From contig CAWGCA010000055.1 of NCBI GenBank assembly GCA_963820955.1, positions 1 to 38,276 of the forward strand: 38,276 bases of DNA. Reading direction: 5' to 3'. Positions within the stretch are counted from its first letter, which is position 1. Each line of letters starts with the position of its first letter. Shown one piece after another: positions 19,001 through 27,049 of the stretch. Made by a program: the position numbers and the translations under genes. Origin of the DNA: CAWGCA01 sp963820955. GTDB taxonomy: Bacteria > Pseudomonadota > Gammaproteobacteria > Chromatiales > Chromatiaceae. The notes under the pieces were generated by a model. That model was not told where the DNA came from. It ran no database searches and saw nothing but the letters and a program-made list of their open reading frames with translations.

Positions 19001-19512
19001 GTCTCCTCATCCCCTTGCCGCAACGCGACTGCCAGGGTGTCGCCAGCCCCCAGGTTGAATTCCCGCACTTGCCATTCGTCAGCTGGGCTTTGTGCCGCGA
19101 GCATTCGGCTGGGGGAGGGCGACTCTCCCCCCCCGGGAAGGGGGATTCGGAAGTCGTCCCGGCCATTTTTCAACCAGCGCTTTTCCGCGGGAAGGTAGAG
19201 CACGAACGGGAGGCTGTCCCAGCCGCAGGGCAGATCGAGACGGATGCGGAGGACACGCTGTGCCTGGTCGGTCATCTGGCAGCTGCTTTGTACGGCGTGC
19301 TGGTCAACCGGCGTGGTCGTCGGTGGCCAGTATTGCTCCGGCGGCGCGTGCCAGGTCTTGTCGTGGCGACGGCTCAGCCCCCAGTGCAGGCGACAGTCTG
19401 CCTTGCTGTCGATGCGGAATTCCAGCTCCAACTGATTCTCGCTTTCCCTTCCGGTCAGTTCGATCCGGATCTCTCCGGCAGAGAAGCGTTCATTCAAAAC
19501 TGGCTTGGGCAT
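16033..19512 (-). CDS. Alpha-glucan, water dikinase (GWD/R1-like)
   Basis: This 1,159-aa protein aligns by eye with plant GWD1 over its length. Two CBM45-like starch-binding modules come first (about 10-130 with LHWGLSRR and FVLYLPAEKRWLKNGRDDF; about 150-275 with LHWGLTGR and LLYQPGIDRWLKADGRD). The GWD central block follows (about 295-510: STLGRGGEGQKVRDEIL, MEEWHQKLHNNTTPDDVVIC, RDFEHFLRVLKSVHSGTDL). The phosphohistidine domain (PDLVSHVAVRARNARVLFATC) has its catalytic His at 775. The C-terminal PEP-synthase-type ATP-binding domain ends FRSDSNGEDLEGFAGAGLYDS. The plant enzyme moves the beta-phosphate of ATP to C6 of glucosyl residues and releases the gamma-phosphate to water, which opens starch to degradation. 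The gene lies 73 bp after glgB on the same strand; the ATG follows GGAG at 8 bases. The SHVAVRARN wording separates it from PEP synthase and pyruvate phosphate dikinase. Confidence 0.93.
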   Translation of the reverse strand: MPKPVLNERFSAGEIRIELTGRESENQLELEFRIDSKADCRLHWGLSRRHDKTWHAPPEQYWPPTTTPVDQHAVQSSCQMTDQAQRVLRIRLDLPCGWDSLPFVLYLPAEKRWLKNGRDDFRIPLPGGGESPSPSRMLAAQSPADEWQVREFNLGAGDTLAVALRQGDEETVLRLACDAEGPLLLHWGLTGRFRHQWLLPAAELRPLDTTAFDNNAVHTPFIERDGLRWLELKFPRTAGAETPRGINFLLYQPGIDRWLKADGRDINLPLAPEVVGEGLFPSARAQELAEQIIDAEMNRGSWTLMHRFNLCHDLLDGIEEDSDALALLYAWLRFSAIRQLDWQRNYNTQPRELSHSQERLTLRLADLYKHHPSSRPWLRLMLSTLGRGGEGQKVRDEILNIMHRHHIKEVHGHFMEEWHQKLHNNTTPDDVVICEAYLAFLNSNGDLGQFYDTLSRGGVSRERLQGFERPIHTDPEFYPDKRDGLSRDFEHFLRVLKSVHSGTDLDTAAGAVRGVLEQHLDIQLNTLYDLRQQGASLIDQVKTITALRESLTDAVPRQEDARAIREMLYLDLALEQLLRSAIEQQHADNRIRVLTDLVVQVLRNLALDRKDQEFPLCARHLQSLLERFDDTIDWALHAKSVTDRAGRAVARWSETLYTLLQPKAEYLGEAFTADQWTIPLFSEEVIRGGAGFMLSLLLRRLDPLLRQRAGLGGWQVISPAQAAGVVQVVKSLRSVQGDTFSGPTVLVTDAVAGDEEIPAGITSVITSDAPDLVSHVAVRARNARVLFATCYDGSHYDELKKLQGRQLALDVTPSGDVAYQERTEARSTETREEARTPTLRRRQFSSWVVGQEVFNDEIVGAKSNNLQSLRGRLSDWIQFPASIALPFGVFERTLASSENQSLKEQLNPLLQQASQAPESHLPQVRQLLQQLVAPEPLRDALLQIWAKTVLQQTDWSLIWEGIKKVWASKWNERAWYSRTARAIPHDDLMMAVLIQQVVEANYAFVIHTVNPITGRDDELFAEVVPGLGETLVGNYPGRALGFVCAKTDLELTILSYPGKSLGLYGSGVIFRSDSNGEDLEGFAGAGLYDSFLAQPPQERLLDYASEPLVWDQTIRDEMLRMIARIGLEVEQACGSAQDIEGAIQGNDYFLVQTRPQVGL

Positions 19513-19585
19513 TCCGGCAACTCCACGGTTACATTTCTACCGGCGGTTGATGAGACCCTTTCGTTCAGGCAGGCGAGTTGGCCTT

Positions 19586-21838
19586 CTATTCCTCGTCTGC
19601 TGCGTCCGCCCTGTGTTCTGGCTCCACAACCGCGTCGCCGATCGTGGTGCGTTCTGTGCTTACCATTACCTCGGACTTCAGGATGATACCTGCCAGGGGG
19701 GGCAGGGTGATGGTCATAGAGTAGGGGTTGTTCATCCACGCCTTCTCTTCGGCCAGCAACAGACCCGGTCCGTTACCCATGTTGCTGCCGCCGTAGTACT
19801 CCGAGTCGGAATTGAACAGCTCCAGGTAGGCGCCTGGTTTGGGTACGCCGATACGGTAGTCGGTTCTCGGAATTGGGGTGAAGTTGAGCGCCATCACCGC
19901 AACCTCGCCATCGTCACCTTTCCGCTGGTAGACCAGCACCGAGTTCTGGGCGTCGTTGCAGTCGATCCATGCAAATCCCTGTGGATCGAAATCATACTGG
20001 TGCAGGGCCTTTTGCACCCGATACAGACGGTTCAGGTCCTTCACCAGCCGTTGCACACCCTGGTGGGAGGCGTACTCGAGCACGTACCAATCCAGTACGC
20101 TGGTCGCATTCCACTCGGTTCCCTGGGCAAACTCCGTACCCATGAACAATAATTTTTTACCCGGATGGGTGAACATATAGGTGTAGAGCAGCCGCAGGTT
20201 GGCAAAACGCTGCCACTCGTCGCCCGGCATCTTGTTCAGCATGGATCCCTTGCCGTGCACCACTTCGTCGTGGGAGAAGGGGAGCAGGAAATTTTCAGTA
20301 AAGGCGTAGATCATACTGAAGGTGAGCTCTCCCTGGTGATAGTGGCGATAGATCGAATCCAGCGCGATGTATTCCAGGGTGTCGTTCATCCAGCCCATGT
20401 TCCATTTCATACTGAAACCGAGACCGCCCAGATAGGTGGGTCGGGTTACCTGGGGCCAGGCGGTGGATTCCTCTGCCATCATCAGTACCCCGGGATGTTC
20501 GCCATGCATCACCGTGTTCAGTTCACGCATGAATTCAATGGCTTCCAGGTTTTCCCTGCCGCCGAATTCGTTGGGGATCCAGTCCTCTCGGGAATAATCC
20601 AGGTAGAGCATGGAGGCCACGGCATCAACGCGCAGGCCGTCCAGATGGAACTCCTCGATCCAGTAGAGGGCATTGGAGAGCAGAAAGTTTTTAACTTCAT
20701 GACGGGCGTAGTTATAGATGAGCGTGGACCAGTCCAGGTGCTCACCGCGTCGCGGGTCGGCATGTTCGTAGAGTGGCTCGCCGTCGAACCGAGCCAGTCC
20801 ATGGGCGTCTTTGGGAAAGTGGGCGGGGACCCAGTCGAGCAACACCCCGATGTCGTGCTGGTGGCAGTAATCCACGAACCAGCGAAAGTCCTCCGGGGTG
20901 CCGAAGCGGCTGGTGGGGGCATAGTAACCGGTCGTCTGATAGCCCCAGGATGGGTCGTAGGGGTGTTCGGTGATAGGCATCAGTTCGATATGGCTGAAGC
21001 CCATCTCCTGCACGTAATCCACCAACCGTCTGGCCAGTTCCCGGTAATTGAGCATTTCGCCTTCCCAGCCCCGTTGCCAGGAACCGAGATGGACTTCGTA
21101 GATAGACAACGGGGCCTGCAGCCAGTCGGCGCTCTCCCGCTTTGACATCCACGCCTGATCCTGCCAATCAAAATCTGATTTGCCAATCACGATGGATGAG
21201 GTCTTCGGACGTTGCTCGAAGGATTGACCATAAGGATCAGATTTTAAAAGAATTTCACCGCTATTTCTGTTGCGGACCTCATACTTGTACAGGGCGCCCG
21301 GCTCCAGGTCAGGGATGAACAGTTCCCATACTCCGCTGCCGCCACGCACGCTCATTGGGTGGGTACGACCGTCCCAACTGTTGAAATCTCCTACTACACT
21401 GACGCGTTCAGCGTTTGGTGCCCAGACGGCAAACATTACTCCGCCCACGTCATCCACTACTTTGGGATGGGCGCCCAGGATGTGGTAGGCGTGCCAGTGT
21501 TTACCCTCACCGAACAGGTGGAGGTCAAAATCCAGGAGCTGGCTGGGGAAGGCATAGGGATCGTGGGTGATGTGTTCCCGTTGGCCTTTGTCACGCCAGA
21601 TCAGCCGGTATCGCTCGGGGATCTTCGTCCCATCACCTCGCCATTCGAAGATGTCGGTCTCCGGGATGCGTTGCATGGGGAGTTCGCCTTCGGCGATCGT
21701 TACCTGACTGCAGTTGGGGAAATGCGCACGCACCACTGTCTGCTTTCCCTCGGTGTGCCGCCCCAGGACAGAAAAAGGATCGTGATGCCTGGCCTCAGCA
21801 ATTTTACGCAGGTCCGCACTGATTTTCGGGCTGCTCAT
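19586..21838 (-). CDS. glgB: 1,4-alpha-glucan branching enzyme (GH13)
   Basis: This is a full-length 750-aa GlgB. It has an N-terminal beta-sandwich (about 1-100), a CBM48 module (about 115-215, VMFAVWAPNAERVSVVGDFNSWDG) and a GH13 barrel with LDWVPAHFPKD, DGLRVDAVASML (nucleophile Asp405), MAEEST (acid/base Glu near 457) and PFSHDEVVHGKGSM (Asp524). A C-terminal all-beta domain and a short acidic tail of about 25 residues follow. It forms alpha-1,6 branches in glycogen. The middle position in the GH57-glgB-GWD operon ties branching to glucan phosphorylation. The ATG has only a weak GGGA ribosome site. Confidence 0.97.
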   Translation of the reverse strand: MSSPKISADLRKIAEARHHDPFSVLGRHTEGKQTVVRAHFPNCSQVTIAEGELPMQRIPETDIFEWRGDGTKIPERYRLIWRDKGQREHITHDPYAFPSQLLDFDLHLFGEGKHWHAYHILGAHPKVVDDVGGVMFAVWAPNAERVSVVGDFNSWDGRTHPMSVRGGSGVWELFIPDLEPGALYKYEVRNRNSGEILLKSDPYGQSFEQRPKTSSIVIGKSDFDWQDQAWMSKRESADWLQAPLSIYEVHLGSWQRGWEGEMLNYRELARRLVDYVQEMGFSHIELMPITEHPYDPSWGYQTTGYYAPTSRFGTPEDFRWFVDYCHQHDIGVLLDWVPAHFPKDAHGLARFDGEPLYEHADPRRGEHLDWSTLIYNYARHEVKNFLLSNALYWIEEFHLDGLRVDAVASMLYLDYSREDWIPNEFGGRENLEAIEFMRELNTVMHGEHPGVLMMAEESTAWPQVTRPTYLGGLGFSMKWNMGWMNDTLEYIALDSIYRHYHQGELTFSMIYAFTENFLLPFSHDEVVHGKGSMLNKMPGDEWQRFANLRLLYTYMFTHPGKKLLFMGTEFAQGTEWNATSVLDWYVLEYASHQGVQRLVKDLNRLYRVQKALHQYDFDPQGFAWIDCNDAQNSVLVYQRKGDDGEVAVMALNFTPIPRTDYRIGVPKPGAYLELFNSDSEYYGGSNMGNGPGLLLAEEKAWMNNPYSMTITLPPLAGIILKSEVMVSTERTTIGDAVVEPEHRADAADEE

Positions 21839-21940
21839 TGTTGTATCCCATCGGTTACCGGTTGAACGACATACAAGACTCGCAAACAGTGTGTTTTAGC
21901 CGAGACCTGCAAAACTATTCCTAAACGTGGTGCCGGTGTG

Positions 21941-23122
21941 TTATCCATCAGCTTTCTCCTGTGCTGCCTGGAGACAGCCCAGGGCCTCGTCCAGTTCTTG
22001 GTAACAGCGCGGCACCCACTGTTCACCCCAGTAGAAGTTGCAACTCGTTTCGGCCCGCAGCAGATGCCACATGGCTTCCTCCAGGAGACGCCCCACCTCC
22101 GCGTCAGGCCAGCCCAGTTGTCCTTGCTTCCATCGTTGGTTGTGAATCGACTCGCTGACTTCCGAAACCATCTGCAGGGCGTCCTTCTGTGCCTGGGATC
22201 CTGTCCACTGTACAAACCCCGTGCCATCGTGCTCGCCCGTGTTCCATGCCCCGCTATGGACGACCACCTCGCCATAGGTTCCGTAGCGGTCCAGATAGTC
22301 GTGAATGAAAATAGGGGAGAGGCCTGTAGTTTTCTCCCGTACACGCTCCAGCAGAGGCAGATAGAAAGCCCCCCAGTAGTTGGAAGACCAGTCCGTGTTG
22401 CGGAACCACCCCCCATTGTCCCCGTCACTGCAGGTGGTGACCAGCGTCGGGAAATCGCAATGTTTGGTCCGTTCCCCCACTTCATGTATGAACCAGGCTG
22501 CGTCCATGCCGGATTCCTGGGAGTTGGAGAGTTCCCGGTCGCGGACCACGACGACGATATCCTCGCCATCGTAAGTGGCCAGGTGCGGGCGGTAGCGCAA
22601 CTCATCCCAGCTCATGGGGGTGGCGGCTTCAACCCGTTCGCTGTCCACCAAAACATAGCGGAATCCCAGCCGTTTTAACAGCGGGATCATCTCCATGCTG
22701 AACCCCATCTCCGGCGGCCAGAAGCCGTTAAACTGATAGCGGTCGAATAGATGGCTGGCAATACCGAACCAGCGGGCGAGATGTTCTTCCCGGTCTGCGG
22801 GCGGAATGAGCGGCAGCACCGGGTGATAGTAGCCTGTACCCAGGATGTCGATGGAGGGACTGCGGAGCTTCCAGAGTAGATCCCCGCATTTTATGATGCC
22901 GTAGACCCGTGACTGAAAAGTGGGGTTGCTTAAGGTCTCCAGCAGGGTTCCGGAGAGGGCGAGATGGACCCTCGCGATATCTTCATTGCCTGCCAATGCA
23001 TCGGGAATACGGTCCAGGGCGTATAGAATCTCCCTGGCCTCCCACTCCTTGGTGTCCAGAAGTTCTTCCAGATTACCCAGGGGCTGGTGCAGGTTTAGTA
23101 CAGTGGCGTGAAAAGTATCCAT
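21941..23122 (-). CDS. Glycoside hydrolase family 57 protein
   Basis: A 393-aa GH57-type protein. The N-terminal NLHQP carries the conserved His of the family. FWPPEMGFS holds the probable nucleophile Glu138, and TTCSDGDNGGWF holds the probable acid/base Asp (233 or 235). LGTGYYHPVLPL is the conserved second region. Family members are alpha-amylase-like, amylopullulanase or 4-alpha-glucanotransferase enzymes; which activity applies cannot be told. It is the first gene of the minus-strand operon and is divergent from the GH13 gene. No signal peptide is seen, so it acts in the cytosol on the storage glucan. Confidence 0.85.
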   Translation of the reverse strand: MDTFHATVLNLHQPLGNLEELLDTKEWEAREILYALDRIPDALAGNEDIARVHLALSGTLLETLSNPTFQSRVYGIIKCGDLLWKLRSPSIDILGTGYYHPVLPLIPPADREEHLARWFGIASHLFDRYQFNGFWPPEMGFSMEMIPLLKRLGFRYVLVDSERVEAATPMSWDELRYRPHLATYDGEDIVVVVRDRELSNSQESGMDAAWFIHEVGERTKHCDFPTLVTTCSDGDNGGWFRNTDWSSNYWGAFYLPLLERVREKTTGLSPIFIHDYLDRYGTYGEVVVHSGAWNTGEHDGTGFVQWTGSQAQKDALQMVSEVSESIHNQRWKQGQLGWPDAEVGRLLEEAMWHLLRAETSCNFYWGEQWVPRCYQELDEALGCLQAAQEKADG

Positions 23123-23369
23123 AATCGGTTCAAGCCCTTGCTACTGAGCATCATATCATCGCTATCGGGGTGATATGTATTAGTTTGCAGTAATATAGCA
23201 AATTAACGCTGGTAGAGGTAAGATTCTGTTGCAGGTAAGAAGAGGCAACCCTCACCCAGAATCGGTTCTTGTGCCGCAGTTGTTCTGGTTCAATATCGCC
23301 TCTTATATCTAAACAGATTTATAGATAACCAATATTACCTATTGAAATTAAAATAAAAATGGAGACAGT
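23123..23369. promoter_or_regulatory. Divergent promoter region of the two glucan operons
   Basis: This 247-bp AT-rich region drives both operons. CATATCA/TGATATG (23152-23158 and 23171-23177) is a dyad with a 12-base spacer near the minus-strand start. For the plus strand TTGTTC-17-TTATAT is a possible promoter. The GH13 leader ends AAAATGGAGACAGTATG, in which GGAG is the ribosome site; ATGGA also fits the short ANGGA core of CsrA sites. These are candidates from inspection only. Confidence 0.4.
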
Positions 23370-24644
23370 ATGATAATATATAATCTGTTTCCTTTATTAG
23401 CCGGAAAGTTTCCGGAGTGGCAGCCCCACATCCAGCGGGCGGCCGATATGGGTTTTGACTGGATCTTCGTCAATCCGGTACAAAAGCCCGGCAGGTCCGG
23501 AAGCCTCTATTCGATTGCCGACTATTTCCAGCTCAATCCCAGATTGATCGATAAGCCGTCTCCCTCGAGCCCTGAACAGCAGCTGAGGGATGCCGTTGAT
23601 TTTGCCGAAGGCAAGGGACTGCGTCTGATGGTGGATCTGGTGATAAACCACTGCGCATCGGATTCAGACCTGCTCAAGCAGCATCCGCAGTGGTTTGTCT
23701 ACGACCCGGACGGCCGTGTCGCTCATCCGTTTTGCAACGAGAACGGCAAAACTGTGGTGTGGCGGGATCTCGCACGGTTCGATCATCGGCACACCACGGA
23801 TTCCGAGGGGCTCTACCGTTATTTCCTGGATATCATTGAATATCTGATCGAACTGGGATTCAGCGGGTTTCGCTGCGATGCCGCCTACCAGATACCGGGG
23901 GCTCTCTGGCGGCGATTGATTGGTGAGGTGAAGCAGAACCATCCGGATATCGTTTTTACTGCCGAGACATTGGGATGCACGCCCGACCAGACCCGGCGCA
24001 CCGCCCGCGCGGGTTTCGATTACGTATTCAACAGTTCCAAATGGTGGAACTTCAGCAGCCCCTGGCTGATGGAGCAGTATGACTTGATTCGGGAGACGGC
24101 GCCCTCCATCAGCTTTGCCGAGTGTCATGATACCGAAAGACTGTTTCAGGAAATGCACGGCGATCTGGAGGCAATGAAACAGCGTTATCTGTTCAGTGCC
24201 TTGTTCTCCGCCGGGGTAATGATGCCGATCGGCTTTGAATTCGGCTTTCGCAGACGCTTGAATGTAGTGAAGACGACGCCGGAGGATTGGGAAGAACCGG
24301 TTATCGATCTGTGTGACTTTATCCGTGATGTCAATGCAATCAAGCAGCGGTATCGGATTTTTCAGCAGGACTGTCCGACCAGGGTGATTGGATATGAAAA
24401 TCCGTCCGTTCTATTGCTCTGGAAGGCCAGCATCGACGCGCCGGAAGAGGCATTGCTGATCCTTAACAAGGATCCCTGGCACCACCAGCACTTTTTCGCA
24501 GAAAGTCTCGGTTCCCTGGTGCAGGCAGGGGCGCCGTTGGAAGATGTGTCGCCTGAGTATCGCATGGATTACCTGCCCGAGCCGTTTACCTATGATCTGC
24601 GGCCGGGTCAGGCATTCGTGTTGATTACCCACAGGGATGTGTGA
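23370..24644 (+). CDS. GH13 alpha-amylase-family enzyme, GlgE-like catalytic domain
   Basis: This 424-aa protein is a GH13 barrel with a short C-terminal domain. VNPVQKPGRSGSLYSIADY, DLVINHCA, GFRCDAAYQIP (nucleophile Asp170), FTAETLG (acid/base Glu199) and FAECHDTERL (Asp254) show all three catalytic acids. The SGSLYSIADY and AGFDYVFNSSKWW wording recalls maltosyltransferase GlgE, but the N-terminal domains of GlgE are absent and the protein is much shorter. It could transfer or hydrolyse glucosyl units; the substrate is unknown. It is the first gene of the plus-strand operon, has a good GGAG ribosome site, and ends 54 bp before the synthase gene. Confidence 0.85.
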   Translation: MIIYNLFPLLAGKFPEWQPHIQRAADMGFDWIFVNPVQKPGRSGSLYSIADYFQLNPRLIDKPSPSSPEQQLRDAVDFAEGKGLRLMVDLVINHCASDSDLLKQHPQWFVYDPDGRVAHPFCNENGKTVVWRDLARFDHRHTTDSEGLYRYFLDIIEYLIELGFSGFRCDAAYQIPGALWRRLIGEVKQNHPDIVFTAETLGCTPDQTRRTARAGFDYVFNSSKWWNFSSPWLMEQYDLIRETAPSISFAECHDTERLFQEMHGDLEAMKQRYLFSALFSAGVMMPIGFEFGFRRRLNVVKTTPEDWEEPVIDLCDFIRDVNAIKQRYRIFQQDCPTRVIGYENPSVLLLWKASIDAPEEALLILNKDPWHHQHFFAESLGSLVQAGAPLEDVSPEYRMDYLPEPFTYDLRPGQAFVLITHRDV

Positions 24645-24698
24645 CATTAGTATTGTTGTTCCCATGCGGCTTGCCGCCAGACCGAATGGTTATCTGTT

Positions 24699-26171
24699 AT
24701 GAACATCGTAATGATTTCCGCTGAATGTGCACCCGTGGCCAAGGTGGGAGGGCTGGCGGACGTTGTATTTGGACTCTCCAGGGAATTGGAGATCCGGGGC
24801 AATGATATTCACATCATTCTGCCGAAGTACGACTGTATGCGCTACGATCATATCTGGGGTTTGCAGATCAGCTATCATGATCTCTGGGTGCCCTGGTATG
24901 GCGGCGCTATATGCTGTGATGTGTGGTTTGGTTTCGTCCATGGACGCAAGTGTTTTTTCATCGAGCCCCACTCAAATGATCACTTTTTCGAGCGGGGAAG
25001 TTTCTATGGTTTCCGCGACGATGTAGAAAGGTTCGCGTTCTTCAGCCGGGCGGCTCTGGAATTCCTCCTCAAAGACAACCGCAGACCGGACATTATCCAT
25101 TGTCATGACTGGCAGACGGGATTGGTGCCGGTATTGCTGTTTGAGATATATCAGCATATCGGCATGGCGAATCAGCGGGTCTGCTACACCATTCACAATT
25201 TCAAGCATCAGGGGGTCACCGGAGAGCATGTGCTTTACGCTGCCGGTCTGCCCCATCCCCAGCATCTGTTCCAGCCGGAGCGATTGCAGGATGATTTCAA
25301 TCACACTGCTGTCAACCTCATGAAAGGCGGTGTGGTTTTCTCTAATTTCGTTACCACCGTCTCTCCGAAACACGCCCATGAGGTCATGCATTCGGACCAG
25401 GGGCATGGGCTGGGTCATACCCTGAACACGCACCGGGGGAAGTTCGGGGGCATCCTGAACGGCCTCGACTACGATGTCTGGAATCCCGAAGTGGATGAAC
25501 TCATCCCGGTTCGTTACGGAGTGAATGAACTGGAGAAGAAGTACGAAAATAAGACAGCCTTGCGTCATCGCCTGCTGCTGCAGGAAGAGTTCAAGCCGAT
25601 CATCGCCTACGTGGGACGTCTGGATGCCCAGAAAGGCGTGCACCTGATCCGTCACGGTCTACACCATGCGCTGGCGAGTGGTGCCCAGTTCGTATTGCTC
25701 GGCTCGAGCCCCGATCCGGACATCGACCGGGAGTTCTGGCATCTAAAGCACCATTTCAACCACAATCCAGACTGTCATCTGGAGATCGGTTACGACGAAG
25801 AGCTGGCCCATCTGATCTACGCCGGCGCCGATATGGTCGTTATGCCCAGCATGTTCGAACCTTGCGGCCTGACTCAACTGATTGCCCTGAAATACGGAAC
25901 CGTACCCATCGTTCGCGGAGTGGGTGGCCTGATCGATACGGTATTCGACAAGGATTATTCAGACAAACCCGAGGATGAACGCAACGGCTTTATGTTCTAC
26001 CAGACAGACGAGCCAGGCCTGGACTCCGCCATGGTTCGCGCCATCGGTCTCTGGCAGCACCATCCGGCCGAGTTTCGGCAGCTAATAATGCAGGGAATGC
26101 AGTGTGACTACTCCTGGTCTAAGCCGGGTCAGGACTATCTGAACGTCTACAATTACATCCGGCAAATTTAG
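24699..26171 (+). CDS. glgA: Glycogen synthase, GT5 (first copy)
   Basis: This 490-aa GT5 enzyme extends alpha-1,4-glucan from a nucleotide-glucose. It starts MNIVMISAECAPVAKVGGLA with the nucleotide-sugar-binding KVGGLADVV. HCHDWQTGLVP and the C-terminal PSMFEPCGLTQLIALKYG are further family motifs. It differs strongly from the second synthase at 28703: KVGGLADVVFGLSRELEIRG here against KTGGLGDVGGALPSALREAG there. The two are therefore not a recent duplication. Operon position is after the GH13 gene and 41 bp before the DUF4912 gene. The activity is very likely; the nucleotide preference (ADP or UDP) cannot be read from the sequence. Confidence 0.92.
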   Translation: MNIVMISAECAPVAKVGGLADVVFGLSRELEIRGNDIHIILPKYDCMRYDHIWGLQISYHDLWVPWYGGAICCDVWFGFVHGRKCFFIEPHSNDHFFERGSFYGFRDDVERFAFFSRAALEFLLKDNRRPDIIHCHDWQTGLVPVLLFEIYQHIGMANQRVCYTIHNFKHQGVTGEHVLYAAGLPHPQHLFQPERLQDDFNHTAVNLMKGGVVFSNFVTTVSPKHAHEVMHSDQGHGLGHTLNTHRGKFGGILNGLDYDVWNPEVDELIPVRYGVNELEKKYENKTALRHRLLLQEEFKPIIAYVGRLDAQKGVHLIRHGLHHALASGAQFVLLGSSPDPDIDREFWHLKHHFNHNPDCHLEIGYDEELAHLIYAGADMVVMPSMFEPCGLTQLIALKYGTVPIVRGVGGLIDTVFDKDYSDKPEDERNGFMFYQTDEPGLDSAMVRAIGLWQHHPAEFRQLIMQGMQCDYSWSKPGQDYLNVYNYIRQI

Positions 26172-26212
26172 TCGAGGAGGCGGTCGAGAACCGCAATCGT
26201 AGATTCACCCAG

Positions 26213-27049
26213 ATGAGCGCTAACAGCGACAACAGCATAGAGCTGCCTACCCGAACCCCAAGCGCCGGGGAAAGCAGCGAACCGACCAGTGAGGCTGGGG
26301 CCGAACAGGCCCCGTTCACGCGGGCGGAGCTGCGTGCCTTGAGTGAGGAGATACCCGATCGACTTCCGGCCGAAGAGGAGATGGAGACCAGGGTGGTACT
26401 GGTGGATATAGATCCCTGTCATGTCCATATCTACTGGCATGTAAGGGCGGAGGATCTGGCGGCCGCCGGTCGCACCGCGGTTTCCGACAAAACCGACCTC
26501 CCATTGCTACTGCGGTTGCATGATGCCATCTGTACCGTCATGGCCGGTTTCATCCCCTGGCCGCCACTCGAGTTGGAAGTGAGCGGTCTCGATGGCTATA
26601 GGTGCGTGGAGATCCCCGATTGCGGCAAGACCCTGATTGCCGAGTTGGGCCTGCGTGGAATGAACGGCGGTTTTACCCGGCTTGCGAGTTCTCATCCGGT
26701 GCGTCTGCCGCAAGCCGGCCGGGCGGCAGATGAGATCCCGGAACGGGTAGAGTTGGTGCTGATCGATGAGCCGGGCATCCCGCCCCGGGTGGTGGAGGTA
26801 TTGCCGCCGGAAACAGGGGCATCCCCCGGGGAGACTGCCAGGGATTCAAACAATCGTTTGCCCGGTGCATCCGTTGCTGAAGCGCCTGCGGTTACTCACG
26901 GCGTTGCCTTACCAAGTGGTCTGCGGGGGGCGCTGCCGTCTCCGCTTTCTCTCTTTAGCCCGACATTCGGGAGTTCGGACAACCACACGGAGCCATGGTA
27001 CTGGAGCGGCGGCCCCCTGCCTGGCTTTTCCGGTGGAGAGTATGATTGA
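26213..27049 (+). CDS. DUF4912 domain protein
   Basis: The 278-aa protein has a low-complexity acidic N-terminus (about 1-55), then the DUF4912 block: RVVLVDIDPCHVHIYWHV, LLRLHDAICTVMAG, CVEIPDCGKTLIAELGL and VELVLIDEP. A Pro/Ser-rich C-terminal part follows. The function is not known; the domain is often found next to GH57 branching-enzyme genes, as here, and may bind glucan or the enzyme. The stop codon overlaps the TTG start of the next gene (TTGA), so translation of the two is coupled. Confidence 0.75.
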   Translation: MSANSDNSIELPTRTPSAGESSEPTSEAGAEQAPFTRAELRALSEEIPDRLPAEEEMETRVVLVDIDPCHVHIYWHVRAEDLAAAGRTAVSDKTDLPLLLRLHDAICTVMAGFIPWPPLELEVSGLDGYRCVEIPDCGKTLIAELGLRGMNGGFTRLASSHPVRLPQAGRAADEIPERVELVLIDEPGIPPRVVEVLPPETGASPGETARDSNNRLPGASVAEAPAVTHGVALPSGLRGALPSPLSLFSPTFGSSDNHTEPWYWSGGPLPGFSGGEYD

